NCBI GenBank assembly: GCA_030015575.1
Contig: CM057347.1
Location: forward strand, 509,023,176-509,087,175
Direction: 5' to 3'
Source of the DNA: Agapanthus africanus
Lineage: Eukaryota; Streptophyta; Magnoliopsida; Asparagales; Amaryllidaceae
DNA length: 64,000 nucleotides
Part shown: positions 22,638-35,376 of the stretch, in pieces
Position numbering within the stretch: position 1 is the first letter of the stretch
Layout: the number at the start of each line of letters is the position of its first letter
Position numbers and translations under genes: made by a program
The notes under the pieces: generated by a model
Told to the model about the DNA's origin: nothing
Seen by the model: the letters and a program-made list of their open reading frames with translations, nothing else
Databases searched by the model: none

Positions 22638-24003
22638 CCCCCTTCTTTGGTTTGCTTTCGGATCGGAGATTCGAAGATCGAAACCCTAAGAGAGAGAAGG
22701 GAGAGAGAGAGATTTGTGTCTGGGGGTGGAGAGGAAAGTGAGAAGACGGAATCTTGGAATCAGATAGTGGAAGCCGATGGAAAAAGAAATCAGCCTCGAA
22801 TTAAGAATTATTTTAGAAGTAAGTTTGTCTTAAAAATCTGTTAACTCTAGCTTTCAGCTTTCTCATTAAGCTTTTTCTTTGCTAAATTGCGTGAAATACC
22901 CAGACTTTGGTCCAATTGAAGAAAACATCCTTTACTTTCTAAAAGGACAGACCTATGATCGCAAGGAAAAAACACAAGGGATGCTCCCCTCAGCCGTTTT
23001 CCGTTTCTCTTTGAAAAATACTTAACCCATGGGGCTTGAAATCCACCACAATCTATCTAAGAAACAAAAATCATTGACCATCTTATTTGGCACTGGTATA
23101 TTGGTGTTGTGGGTCCCACCATTTTGTGTCTCGGATGGATTGGTGTAGGAGTTCAAATCCGGTAGATGAAATGCTGCTCTTTCTCCTTTTGTATTCTTCC
23201 TCTAAATTCTTTCTTATTTATGTTACATCCATATTCTTTGTATTTTAATTCCCTCCATCCCGGCCCCAAAAAAAATTCTCAAACCGTCTCTAACTAATTA
23301 TATTTTAGTTGTATAAAACACTTTCTACCTTAGTGTACCAATTGCCCCTCATATCACTGAATGAATGTGCCTTCCAAATAAACTCAAGCTTACCCTTCTA
23401 TATCTTTAGTAAATTAAAGCATCATTGATATTGATGTCCGAAGGAATGCTTCTATCCAGAAATTTTTTAAAGTTTTCTTCCTAAAATTGATTAAATTGGA
23501 ATAAAAAAAGTAATTTAATGATAAATTTTTAAAAATACTATAGGATGTTTTATCAAATAAAAAATAATGGCACGGGGACGGATATGGAAAAAGAACTCTA
23601 AATTTCACGGTGTTTGGGACCATTGCAAAAATCTATGGTGTTTGTATAGAGTTATTGGCAACCGGTCAACAACACATCGGCATCAATTGATTACGCACGG
23701 TAAATAATTTTGACCAATAGTCTTATAAATAGGAGTATTGGTTCAATGTCCAAGCATGGGTCTACCAAACTTTTGGTAGCAATTTATGAAACAAATTGTT
23801 TGATTGATATTGCCTATTGGTTTAACGAATGTAAGAAATGTTTTGGTATTAGAAAAGAAAATACAAACAGTTTATTAAAATACCTGCAGGAAAAATGTGC
23901 GAAATTAAAAGGTATTATTCGGCAATTTGCCCTCAACCAACTTCCATTAAATTTCAAACCACACTAAACCCTGCTCCACTTCGAATGCTCGCCTCCTGCA
24001 ACA
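22638..24003. promoter_or_regulatory. divergent promoter between YKT6 and uL15m gene
   Basis: This 1.37 kb separates two start codons on opposite strands. Next to YKT6 a telo-box AAACCCTAA (22682-22690) is followed by a GA-rich 5' leader (22690-22720), common in plant housekeeping genes. Immediately before the uL15m ATG the DNA is CT/CA-rich (23930-24000), typical of a leader. The middle (23040-23700) is AT-rich with nothing recognised. Confidence 0.55.
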
Positions 24004-27000
24004 ATGCACCGGCGCCTCTCTCTCCTCGCCAAGCTCCCCCTCCTCAACTCTTCCATCACCAAAACCCTAGCCCCATCTCTCCTCCGGCCATCCAAAACCC
24101 TAGCTCTCCAATCTCCATTTCTCCCCAACTCCAGCTCTAAACCCCATCACAGCGCGACGGCGATGGGCCGATCGTCTTATTCGACGACGAGCCTGCTTTC
24201 CCTGAACGATCTGAGGGACAACAAAGGGGCGAGGAAGAAGAAGACGAGGAAAGGGAGTGGGATTGGATCGGGGAAAGGGAAGACCGCTGGCAGAGGGCAC
24301 AAGGGGCAGAAGGCGAGGGGGACGATGGAGTTCGGGTTCGAAGGCGGGCAGACTCCTTTGCGGCGGCGATTACCCAAGCGAGGGTTCAAGAATCAATTTA
24401 GCCTCACGTTTCAGGTGATCAAATTTTATATCTTTTTAAGGATTCTTGCTGTTCATGATTTTCAGGGGAATGGAATGGTATCACATACAATTTGGATCAT
24501 GTGTTCATGACTTAATTGGTATCATATTCACACTTTATAGTCTTAATGGTTAGAGGGAAGGACTATGTAGAAATCTGTGATGGATGTCTTTTTTGCCGTT
24601 TGGCTACAAAAACTAGGAGACGCTTCATTTGACAGTTAATATTTTCGCTATCTTGGTGGATGACGGTGGTATGAGACTTAGGCAGCGAAACAAAATTTTG
24701 CAATGTAGAAAGTTCCGAGCTTCAGATCATCACTCCCTTTCATCTTTTAGGAAGTTGTTTTTATGGGGAAAACTTCTTGCTTGTGCTTTGGAAAAAATGA
24801 TCTATTTTTAGTGAATTAAGTTTCAACGTTCATGGAAGGCCTTGGCATCCACGCGATCATATTTGTGGATGGGATTTACAAATCATTAGGTTCTTATCAA
24901 TATAGAAAATAATGGGTTCGAGCTGACAGTCTATCTTGATAAAAAGGTTGTCAACTGAACGAGGCCCATGCAGAAGATGGAAATGACAACAGAAATTAAA
25001 TTGCGTCTACCTTCTATCATTTTCATTTAAGCCCTTCTCCAACTCTTAACCATTTTTTTATGAGCTTAACAGCATAGTCACATAATTCGCGAATAATTCG
25101 GCGAATTCGTGAATAATTCGTGAATTTTTGATCGGCCGATTAATTCTCCGATTTAATCGCCACTGTCGAACGCTTCAAATAATTCACGAATAATTCAGAT
25201 AAACAACGAATAATTCACAAAAACAGCGAATAATTCGCAATATCAAGACCCAGCGTCTCATATATTAATTTCTTGTTCTAAATCCTTCCCGAACATTTCC
25301 CGAATACTTGCCGAATCTTTCCCGAATACCTGCCGATTTTTTCCGAATAGCTCCCCGAATCCAAATTTTCGACCTCGCTAAATAATTCCCGAACGGCGAA
25401 TTTGTGACTATGCTTAACAAGGCTGTAAATGGTCACGGCTCCATTAGTTGTGAACAAAGACTAAAACAAGGGGGAAGGTGGGTCCTTGGTTAAGATGCGG
25501 CAGGACCCACCTTCTGGGCCTGTGAGTGTTTTCACAACCAAGCGTGTTTGTGACATTCACAATCCCATTTTCCCCTCTCTTTTTTATTCTGGTAATTAAG
25601 AAGTGAACTTTGGATGCCTACTCACAACAAGCAATTTTCCCACAGTTATCCTCATCTTACCCCATCTATCTTCTTGTCAGGCTCCTTTCGTTCTCCATCC
25701 CGAAGTCTGTTTAGAACAAAGGTGTAAAAAAGAGGACAGGGCTGGGTTGTCCGATAATATGTTTGTTATTGAATTACGTAACCTGATTTATCCCATGATA
25801 AAAGGAAAATACCTTGGCTTGGTTGTAAAAAAGAAGTTTTTTCTAGGCAAAGAGCTTTAAAATGTTTCATCGTCATAATTGAAGTGATCATCCATAGAAG
25901 ACATAGATCCACTACTTATTCCTTCAAAACCTTTGAGTATCTATTGTACATATAGAGTAAATACTTGACAAACTATAGATTCCATAGAGTTGCCGGCTAG
26001 AGAAAGATCTACTTAACAGCTAATTAAAAAGTTATATTGCCAAGCTTTAAAACTTGATATTGAGCACTTTCTTGCTCAGCCAACTGCTCAACCAGCCGTC
26101 GTTCCATTGACAAACATCATTGCTCGTTTTCACCACGGTCAAATTACTTTTAAAATTACACTATTTTCTGTATAACCAAAGAGTATGAACTATGAAGGAT
26201 TAGACAGTACTTCAAAGATATAACGAAATAGTACTAGCTCAATAAAAATTTTGTGCTAGAGTTAAGCAAGAATATGCTTAACTGTAAATTAAGTACTTTG
26301 TATTCTGCAAATATGATGATAACTTGTTGGCATAATTTTACCTATAAAATGGAAATGGCAGCAAATACTACGTTGGATATACTTCCAGTTTCACATCATC
26401 AATTATTGCTCGCAATGTCCTTTGGCAAACAATTGCTTCCAATGTCATGTCTGTGTCCTTAGACTTGAAGAACAATTAGGGTCTCACGAATAAATGGACA
26501 ATCCCATTTCTCCTAAGGTATAATAATTGATGAGATTCCAACATGTGATCAAAATGGAGTAGTGGTCTATTTTCGTCTCAAGAGGATGCTTTGAAAACAC
26601 AAATGGCAAAATTTCCGCTAAGAAATCAATTGCATTGATAAAAGAAAAATGGACCTGAATTATTCATTTTGGATGGTTGGGTTCAAAGTGTATCCCTCAT
26701 ATATAGATATCTTAGATGATAAGGCCTTGTATATGGCAAAGGCGATTGGTTTTCATCTACACCACCAATGATAAGACCAATAGAATATGCGGGCGAAAAT
26801 CACTGAGTTTCTTTATGAACTGTTGAATGCCTATTTTATCCTGAAATGGATGGTCGGTTACCCAGAGGCTGCATGTTGCGGTTAAGTAGTCACAAATTAA
26901 ATTGGTGTTTAATATGCACCATAAGCATTCAAGATGTGTATAATGTATATCAACATCAATATATTAATAATTCGTTGAAGCATCTATGATGATAAATGAA

Positions 27001-30000
27001 AGCACAAGCAAACCCCATTTTGATTCACAGAGCCATTGGAGTAAAGTTCCAGGCACATAAATTTGCCCTTGTGCATGTCTGCACATCATGGTACATATCT
27101 GCAATGGCGGTAGTCAACCCAACAAACTCTTAGCATTAGTCAATAGGACTATAATTATCAAAGAGAGGGTAACTCTTTCGTCATTGTTAATGCCATGCAT
27201 GCCAAAATATTAGATGATGAAGAGCCATAAAAATTAGTCTTAACTCACAGTTTTTCATCTTATATCAAATTTGTTTTCCATAACCAGTCATTTATCACAA
27301 TTTTTCAGCTCGGTTCTCCATGATTGTTTGATCAGAGCACCTTACCTACTATGTTTCTGGTTGTCCTATTGATGGCATAGCTTAACATGGTGTGCCTTCT
27401 TCTAATTGTCTTATAATCTTCTAGTCTGGAAACTGGGTGATGGCAAGGTTTATCCACGCTTTGAAATTGTGCGCACGCCCGTATTGCCAATTGCATATGC
27501 TAACCACTTTGTGACATCATCATCAAGGCACGCCTCCTTATATATGGGGCTAATGTTTTAATCCAGCGCCCTTATGGATTCTTGCTACATTAGTATTACA
27601 CATTACTAATACCTGAACCTACCCAGAGATGGTATTGGTCGGAGAGTTGACAAGTTTTCATAGCGATTTTGTATCGATTATTATATGTTTGGGTCACGAA
27701 AAAGCCTCTCAATTGTTATATATTTACAAAAAAGCCTCCCCCTATTTTCGGTATTTACTAAAAAGCCCCTCAAAAGATTTAAGTTCCACAAAAAAGCCCT
27801 GTTCGTTTGTTTTCTATCCATAATTACCATATCCGTTAGGGAGGTTATGATAACCCCAAACCCCCATTAACTACCTAATATTCTTTAAAAAACTGCCATT
27901 GCTCTCCCTCTTCTCATTTCTTCTTCATCTTCTTCCTTGTTTTCTCCCCTCATCTCTTCACTTCTTAAAAAAACTGCCATTGGTCTCCCTCTTCTCATTT
28001 TTTCTGCTTCATTGTCTTCTTTCATATCTTCGCTCATCAATCACCATTATCATTTTCACCATCTTCTTCTTGTTTTTATATAAAATCCATCACTTATTCA
28101 AATAAAGCTTTATTAATTTTACAAAAATTCCTACAAAAACCCATTTCTTAATCCAATCACAATTCCTCATCCTTGCATCCTCAACCCCTTCACCTTCATC
28201 CTCAATACCTTCACATTCATCCAACAATTCCCTTGATGTCTTCAATCTAACCCATAGAGCCAAACCCCTCATCTCTCACTAATCATGATCATCATCTTCA
28301 TCATCCTCTTCATACAAACCCATAAATTTTTCTCGATCAAAACTCTACAACCCAAAAAAACCAACTCATTTCTTAACCCAATAACAATACATCTCCTTTA
28401 CACGCTCAACACCTTTAACCTTCACTCAACATTTCTCTCATGAGCGTCTCCAAATCCAACTCATGGAGCCAAATGAGCTTGAACCTTTCATCTCTCACAT
28501 CACTTATTGATCGCCATCATCATTTTCATTCCCTTCATCTTCTTTTCACATAAAAACCCATCAATTTTCCCAATCAAAACTCTACAAACCTTATAAAAAC
28601 CCAATAACAACAACCATGATCTCATTATGAAGAAAATTGAGGAAGATGAACCAAAATCCATGATCAATTGAAGAATTATTTGACCGAAATCCTAACTTAA
28701 GTCTAAATTGGAGAAAAATTGAGAAATTTTGGGGAGGAAGAAGTGGTAGGAGGGTTTAAAACCCTATCCCCGAACCCTTCCGTTAAAGATCTAACGGAGT
28801 TAGAGAATATACCAAAAAGATTCTCTTTTTGGTCCGTTGGTGGGCTTTTCTGTGGAACTTAAATGTTTGGAGGGTTCTTTTAGTAAATACCAAAAAATGG
28901 TTTTTTTTTGTAAATATCGAATTTTGGAGGGGTGTTTCGTAAAAAAAATATATATGTTTTTATTTGCTAGGATAACACATTGAAACATTTGGAAGGCTGG
29001 AATCATGTTTCCAAATAAATGGCGTTCTAGTTTTTCGGTCCTGGTTAGGCAAAACCTCAATCTTTCCCCATCTGGTGCTGATCCTATCATTAACAAATTA
29101 TCATAGTAATTTCTTATTTGTTTCTGGGGCTTTACTGTTTCTCAATATGTTCACCCCCATCTGGGAGTTTCCCCAACTTATATATGTTGATAATCTATAA
29201 ATCATCCTCTTCTCTTTACATCGATAATGGGTTTTCTGGGTAATGGTTCAATATGTTTGGGAGAAGTATTAGTAACCTGTTTCGATCATCAAAGTAGCAA
29301 GATTCAGATGCGGATATGAGACAATACGATTCAGTTTTGCCGATTTGTAATTTTCCAAAATTCTAGGATACAGTGTGTTGGGATACACTTGTTGTTTCTA
29401 CACAACACGCACGCGCACTAACAATTTTAGCAAATCTAAACCAAGAATATGATGATTTTCACATCAAACATCGAATAGATTGTTAGTATCTTAGTTAGGT
29501 ATGCAAGTGCTGTACATTTAGAATACAAAATAAATTTTAGAATGTGTCAAAAGAGTTTGTTGATTATTTTTGACAAATCTAAATAATCTGATAGGGATAT
29601 GAATCCGATACGGATGTGTCACCTTGTTGACGAATCCGTGCAACATGGTCAACTACCTCAACAATTTTTCATTATAGGGAAAGTTGTACTTGTTGCTTTT
29701 TAGTATTTGATTCATTTGTACATTTGATTCATATCCATGTATGACAAGTGAAACTGATCTGTATCTGTGTTTATGCTGGAATTAATATTTCATTTTATTT
29801 CTCTATAACCAGCCTGTTGGATTAGGAAAAATCGCAAAACTTATAAATGCAGGCCATACCGACTCATCAGAGCTCATCACAATGAAAACCCTCAAGGTAT
29901 TCAATCATTATTATATCCTAAACTCTAAGATCATGCTATTCAGTTTAGCTAATTTCAATACTATGTGATTATAGGACACAGGTGCTGTAGGGAAGCAAAT

Positions 30001-31517
30001 AAAAGATGGTGTTAGGCTGATGGGACGTGGTGCTGAACTCATACAATGGCCAATTCATCTTGAGGTGAGCGTTCATTTAGAAGCTATTTTTTACATGGTG
30101 CTTAGAAATGCAAAAGGAACACAAAATAGCATGCTATATTATTCACAATGAACCTTCCATAATATTTGAAAATTATTTGGATGATATCCAAATGTTATAA
30201 CTGACCAACCTATCCTGGAGAGTAATTAAGCATCCAGTTGCAACCTTCACGTCTTGCCTGGTACAGAAAAATACTCATCACTCATTCATTATAATCCTGA
30301 GTTTTCAGTTGTAATATGACATCATACTCCTTAAAAGACTGCATATTATTAAAAATATCCATACCATGATGATTCATTATTTTACTTTGATCCTATCTTT
30401 TGAGTTTTCATGCAATCATTGAACTTAACCTGTCATATATATGCAGCACTACTGCTCTAGTGCTCTTTCATGTTCGACCAGTTTAGCCTTATTACCATTC
30501 CTAGAGAAAATATCCTTCAAATTTGGACACTCTTATTATCAATCTTTTCATTTGGATCCAATTAAATATTTTCTTTTGATTATAGTCATCTATTTACTTT
30601 CCCTTCTCCTTTTGTATTCAATTAAATCATTTAAATGAACAACAACTTTTCTCTTTTAAGTGTGAGGGATGGACAACAGTACAATGTTTATATTTGAAGT
30701 GATGGATGGAAAGTATCTAATGATAATGTGGATTAATTATTCATCGTGTGAGATTATCTGGGCACAACTTGACAGTTATAGTGAAGTGCTTGTTACGTAC
30801 TATGTAACTGCAGAATATTTGTAAATGGAAGTGAAAACATATGATAGGATCAGGATTTGCATGTGCTACACTGAATCATTGCAGGGATCCAATGATTTGT
30901 AAAGTAGAATTTAGGTGGCAATTGATTTTGATGCGTTAATGAAAGGTTAGATTTTATCATTGTAGACTTTCCTGATTGATAGGATCACAAGAACAGCCCT
31001 TCACAGGCATGGCCCTTAGTTGATTGCCTTGTCGTCAATCATCTTACTGTCTGGAGCTATCAGCTTCGAGTTTGGACTACAAACGTGATTATATGTTCCA
31101 TCAGAGTTATTATATCATGTAACGGCTATTATAGCGACCACATTTTGATTCTATCGGCTATCTATTTAAAAAAGTCGTTGCTTAACAATCTAATATACTT
31201 TGAAACCATGTGTGCAAGGTTATCAATTTATAATTTTTGAACTACATCAGGTGTCTAGAGTTACAGTGAGGGCGAAAGCAGCTGTTGAAGCCTTAGGTGG
31301 GTCAGTGAGAAAGGTGTTCTATAACAAACTCGGCCTTCGGGCACTAATCAAACCTGACTGGTTTGCAAAGAAGCGGCGCCTGCTACCGAAACCAGCTCGG
31401 CCCCCACCAAAGCAAGCGGATAGAGTTGATGGCATTGGTCGGCTGCCTGCTCCAACCAAACCCATACCTTTCGAACCTGAACAAAAAGAGAAGGCAGCCA
31501 TTCAAGCAGCGTCATGA
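24004..31517 (+). CDS. mitochondrial ribosomal protein uL15m, four exons, intact
   Basis: A component of the large subunit of the mitochondrial ribosome. Exons: 24004-24414, 29813-29896, 29975-30064 and 31251-31517. Introns are GT..AG and all fall between codons. The protein is 283 residues, close to the 281 I recall for the Arabidopsis homologue. The N terminus [17 protein letters not shown], rich in Arg/Leu/Ser without acids, is a typical mitochondrial presequence running to about residue 55. The uL15 glycine/lysine signature follows at about residues 75-105 ([20 protein letters not shown]), then [17 protein letters not shown]. Later exons give the RNA-binding fold ([33 protein letters not shown]), and a basic, proline-rich tail ends the protein. 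The first intron (5.4 kb) carries two DNA transposons. The first ATG is chosen because it gives the presequence. Confidence 0.95.
25073..25412. mobile_element. hAT-type MITE, 340 bp, in uL15m intron 1
   Basis: Ends are CATAGTCACATAATTCGC and, inverted, CATAGTCACAAATTCGCC. The 8-bp flanks are CTTAACAG (25065-25072) and CTTAACAA (25413-25420), matching at 7 of 8. The interior is made of repeated GAATAATTC and CCGAAT words, and no frame codes for anything. Confidence 0.8.
25421..27690. other. intron 1 of uL15m gene, between transposons
   Basis: AT-rich intron sequence. I saw no exon, RNA gene or clear repeat. Open frames such as 25603-25860 and 26253-26462 lack recognisable content. Confidence 0.6.
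27691..28949. mobile_element. Mutator-type non-autonomous element, 1.26 kb
   Basis: Terminal inverted repeats of ~110-130 bp include, on the left, GGTATTTACTAAAAAGCCCC then ATTTAAGTTCCACAAAAAAG. The diverged complement is on the right at 28830-28945. The 9-mer TATATGTTT flanks both ends (27682-27690 and 28950-28958), the duplication size of MULEs. The interior is CT-rich with many TCTTCATC words and carries no transposase. Confidence 0.75.
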
Positions 31518-32247
31518 AGGATCAGCATTGGTAATATGGGAGGATGAAATTGTAAGCTTGTTTGTTTCCGATCAAAATTTTGCAGATCAACTGCTGTGGA
31601 AGTTATTTTGGTGTGCGATAGTCATTTTATTTCACATAATCAAACAACATTTTTTCCTAAATAATCATGTGTTTGCATGCTTGTTTACATTTGTTAATAA
31701 TGTGAAAAAAAAATAGAAGGCGTTCTTGAGAAGTTATTCGTTATTCGATGTGTGATGCATCCTGGCCAGCCGATAGAGAGAAGAGATGGAGATTCTTGTT
31801 CACTTTTCAAGGAGCTTCAAGGGGCTCATACCCATCTCTTAATCTATCACGACCGGGCTCCTACACTCGACACAAGGAAGAACTTTTCATTTTCTTGTGT
31901 CTCAATTCACAGTTGCTTTAAACTCGTCTGTTGTTGACAGACTTGTTTACTAAAGATTAGATTCTGAAAAATGGCTTTCTTTCTGCTGAATAATGGGTTT
32001 TCTACTATACATAACATTAGCGAAGCAATTTCAACATTCTTATAAATGTCTATATTAATGGGTATGCATCTATTTGCTGATAGAGGGCTGGGGGTTGAAA
32101 AGTGGCTTACTTGCTGATGATTCGTTACCTTATATAAGCAATTTCTACATTCTTATGAATATCTATACTGAAGCCTAGTTTGGTAATGAGGCTCCATATC
32201 GGTGACTCTCCAGATGCTGACACGTTGCAGATGACGTGTCTCAGAAC

Positions 32248-34176
32248 CTATAAGAAAAGATCAAGAACTTCGGTTGGGATCGCATCTCGGGCCTCCGGCA
32301 TGAGGAGTCTCCCGACCTTCGGTGGCCTTTCAGACCACTCCCGGCTCCCCTCCGAGCTATCACGGAACCAAGATGTCTCGGCCTCCCGCTCATGCCTCGT
32401 CCCCTCCTTTGCCGCCTCATTCTCCCTTCGGAGGGTGTTCGCCGTCTTCTTCAAGGTGGCGACGAGCACCTGGAAGTCTTCCAACTGGGCCTCGGCGGCT
32501 TGGGCGGCCTCTCGGCACCCGGCGACCTCCCGATTCGCGGCCGCCACCCGGTCTTCAAGGGCAGCGACCCTCTCCCTCGCCTCGCCTCCTCCAGCTCCAG
32601 CCTTGAGCTCTCCTCCCGCGAAGAGAACTCGCCTGCGGCTCGCATCGCCGGGCTATCTCCTCGTCCTCCATGTTGACGACGAGGGCGACGTGTTGGAGGA
32701 CCTGAAAAAAAGAAAGAGGGTTAAAAGGGAAAGGGAGACACTCAACCACGCGAACAAAAATGCCGTATGAAGAACCAAGTGGGATGCGATCACTAACCTG
32801 CACGGCCTCCTGAGCTATGGCCGCCGTTTGGGCCTGGGGGGTCCCCCGAGGGATTTTGCCCCCGTCCGACCTCTCCATCTCCAAGAGCAGGCTGTCGGCG
32901 ACGAAAAGCCCCGACGGCACCTTGAAGAGAAGCTCCCTATCGTCCACGAGGATCGGGGAAGCCGGGGAGCGGAGCGCCGTCCTATGAAACTTCTTGAGAA
33001 GCGACGCAGGGGAACCAGTCTCGACTTCCACCTCGGGAGCCCGGGGATCTTGCTCCCGAGCACGCTTTCGGACCGGCACACGGCTGGACTCGGGGGCCCG
33101 AGGTGCGCTTGGGCGCCTGGATGGAACGGCCGCCGGCGGAGCCGGAGCCGACGACGGGCGAGAAGGGCCGGCGCCTCCGGCCTTCTTCACCTTCTTCACG
33201 TCAACCACTGCCGTCCGGAACTTGCTTAGGTCCATGGGTCCTACATAAGGCAAAATACAAGGAGTCAGCAATGCCAGGAAAATGAAAGAATGCACAAGTC
33301 TAGAACAGGTCGCCTGAGAGCTCCTAACTTACCCGCGTAATAGGTGGGGCTGAGCCCGGCCCAACTAAGGGCCCGCTCAGACAGCAGCACATCAGCCCGG
33401 GGGAGGGGCTCTCACTTCGAAACCGCCACCGCGTCGGGATCATTCGACCGACTCACCCGCGGACAGCTAACCCCTTGCCACTGGGTGGGCACAGGCCAAT
33501 CCTCACCCTTGGGAGGCGCAATAAAGAAAAACATCTTCTTCCATTCGTGGATGGAAAAAGGTACTACGACGATCCCCGACCCGGCAGCGTCCCCCCATTG
33601 TTTTCTAAAAGAGAGGTATACCCAGCTCGGCTCGCCCCTCCGAGCGCCAAGGTGGTTTTTGTAGCAAAGAGAAGAAACGTGAAGGCTCAGGCTGAAAGGG
33701 ATCTGACTCAATCCCAACCGGACCAGGAACCCGAGGAGAAACCTCCAAGAGTTCGGCACTAGCTGGCCCGGGGCTAACCCAAAACAATTCAACGCCTCAC
33801 TCACCTCGGGGGAGAAGGGCAGACGTATCCCGGCCCAAAAGGCTTTCAGGTATAAGGTAATTTCCTTGCCCCGTACCTGGTCTGCCCTCTCCCCCTCCTC
33901 GCCCAGACGAAGCGAATAGCCGGGAGGAATGAGGAAACGAGTCTTGATGTTGACGAGCTCATTCGCATGCCTCAGCGAGGATCGCACGCCAAGAACACCC
34001 GCGAACTGTACTCAAGGGACCGACCCCGTCGCACGACCCCGGGGAACATTACTAACCCTATCTCCCCGGGAGGACTCCAACTTAGAGAAGGAACAGGACG
34101 AAGTAGAAGAGGAAGCTTCAGAAAACTTCCTAGATTCTATCCGCACTCCATCTACAGACTTCTCGGAAGAAGACAT
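32248..34176 (-). pseudogene. antisense extra ORF, Transposase_28 (PF04195)-like
   Basis: It resembles the plant 'putative gypsy type transposon' proteins: a folded N-terminal part with FWAGIRLPFSPEVSEALNCF, APGQLVPNSWRFLLGFLVRL and IHEWKKMFFFIAPPKGEDWP, then a Pro/Ser/Arg-rich linker and a Glu/Arg/Ala-rich coiled-coil tail. Exons on the minus strand: from ATG 34176 to 33333, 33240-32798 and from 32701; the introns are GT..AG, and the second (96 bp) is itself open. The copy is dead. TGA codons lie at 34014-34012 and 33414-33412, and the last exon shifts frame near 32600. Its end runs into the truncated LTR at ~32400. The function of such antisense ORFs is unknown. Confidence 0.7.
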
Positions 34177-34695
34177 CTAACCTGATCAAAGGGAGGTGTC
34201 CTCGGGAGATCAAACGCAAGGAATCCGAACTGAGAAGAAGAGCGCCGAGCTAACACAACTAGGGACGAGGAAATTATGAAGAGATATGGGCCCTGATGGG
34301 GATCCCGCCTCTATTTATAGCTGTCGGCGTACGCATCCTACGGCTCCGATCGCCTCCCGCCAAAACAATGTTTTGCAACTAACGGTCAACAACGTTCCAC
34401 CTGTCCTACTCACATTGACCGCTTCCCTTCGAGCGCGGAAACGCCTGCGGCACGTATCGCCAACCAAACAGCGCAAGACACGTGGGCTGCCGCTTCGACG
34501 AACATACACGCGATCCGGCGTTTCCCCTTTAATGCGAGATCTCTCACCTGATCCGCTGACGTCTTCAAGAAAATACTGCTCTTTGCCCGGGAATGCGCGC
34601 CGACGATATCTTCGGGTGAGAGCTCACCCCGGGTGATCGGTCAGACCACTCTCGACCCGACTCAGGAACGGGTCGAGACGAGAGTGGGGGGCTAA

Positions 34696-35370
34696 TGATG
34701 AGGCTCGATATCGATGACTCTCCAGATGCTGACACGTTGCCCGAGGAGTCTCCCGACCTTCAGTGGCCTTCCAGACCACCCCCGGCTCGCCTCCGAGTTA
34801 TCACAGAACCAAGATGCTTCGGCCTCCCGCTCGTGCCCGAGCCTCCCGCCGAGCTCATCTTCCTCGGTCTCACCGACCGACCCGCAGCGCTGATCACAGG
34901 CGCCTTCGCCACGGCTCCGTGAATATCGCCATGCGCGAGATATCCACCGCCCACGATCCCGCGTTCCACGCCATCACGATCCTCCATTAACGAGTCTATC
35001 TCGTCGTTAATGAGGGATCGCGCCTATCACGCAGGCATGACGCCAGGTGCGTAACGGCCGGCATGATTCGCACGCCCGTCTACCCATTACTGCCGCTATA
35101 TAAACCCCCCTCTTAGACGATCGAGCTAAGCCATTTTTACTCCACCATGCCGTTACTCTGCCAAAATATCCTGTCTAATTTGATCGTCGGAAAGTCCTCG
35201 ATGGCACAACCATCCCGAGATTTCTTTGCAGCTAGCTCGGCCACACCCACTCAAAACCCATTGAGATCCACACGCTCCAAAAATCAACTCTCCAACTCAA
35301 TCTCAGCTGTCCATCAGCACACGAAGAGATTAACGAAAAATAGAAACTGAACGAGATCGAGAGATCCATC
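34696..35370 (+). mobile_element. 3' LTR of the deleted element, 675 bp
   Basis: Begins TGATGAGGCTCG after the polypurine tract and ends at the GTTTGG duplication. A TATATAAA box at 35097 would start transcription rightwards, away from uL15m and toward the 3' side of the H3 gene. Relative to this copy, the 5' LTR remnant contains an extra ~60 bases after CACGTTGC (32230-32290). Confidence 0.7.
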
Positions 35371-35376
35371 GTTTGG

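Larger units (their letters stand above)
32184..35370 (+). mobile_element. internally deleted Ty3/gypsy element (Tat-like)
   Basis: Flanked by GTTTGG on both sides (32178-32183 and 35371-35376), so it is one insertion, about 670 bp past the uL15m stop codon. It has a 5' LTR remnant at 32184-~32400 and a polypurine tract at 34677-34691 (GAGAGTGGGGGGC). The 3' LTR at 34696-35370 has TATATAAA at 35097-35104. The two LTR starts share GACTCTCCAGATGCTGACAC and the block around GAGTCTCCCGACCTTC. Primer site, gag and pol are gone. What remains inside is an antisense ORF (34176-32248), which in known Tat-lineage elements lies between pol and the 3' LTR. Termini read TA..CG or TA..TC rather than TG..CA, so some decay has occurred. 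Confidence 0.75.

Noticed and set aside
32322-33229. Several plus-strand open frames in GC-rich DNA
   Set aside because: Shadows of the antisense ORF read on the minus strand, whose splice sites and protein motifs fit much better.
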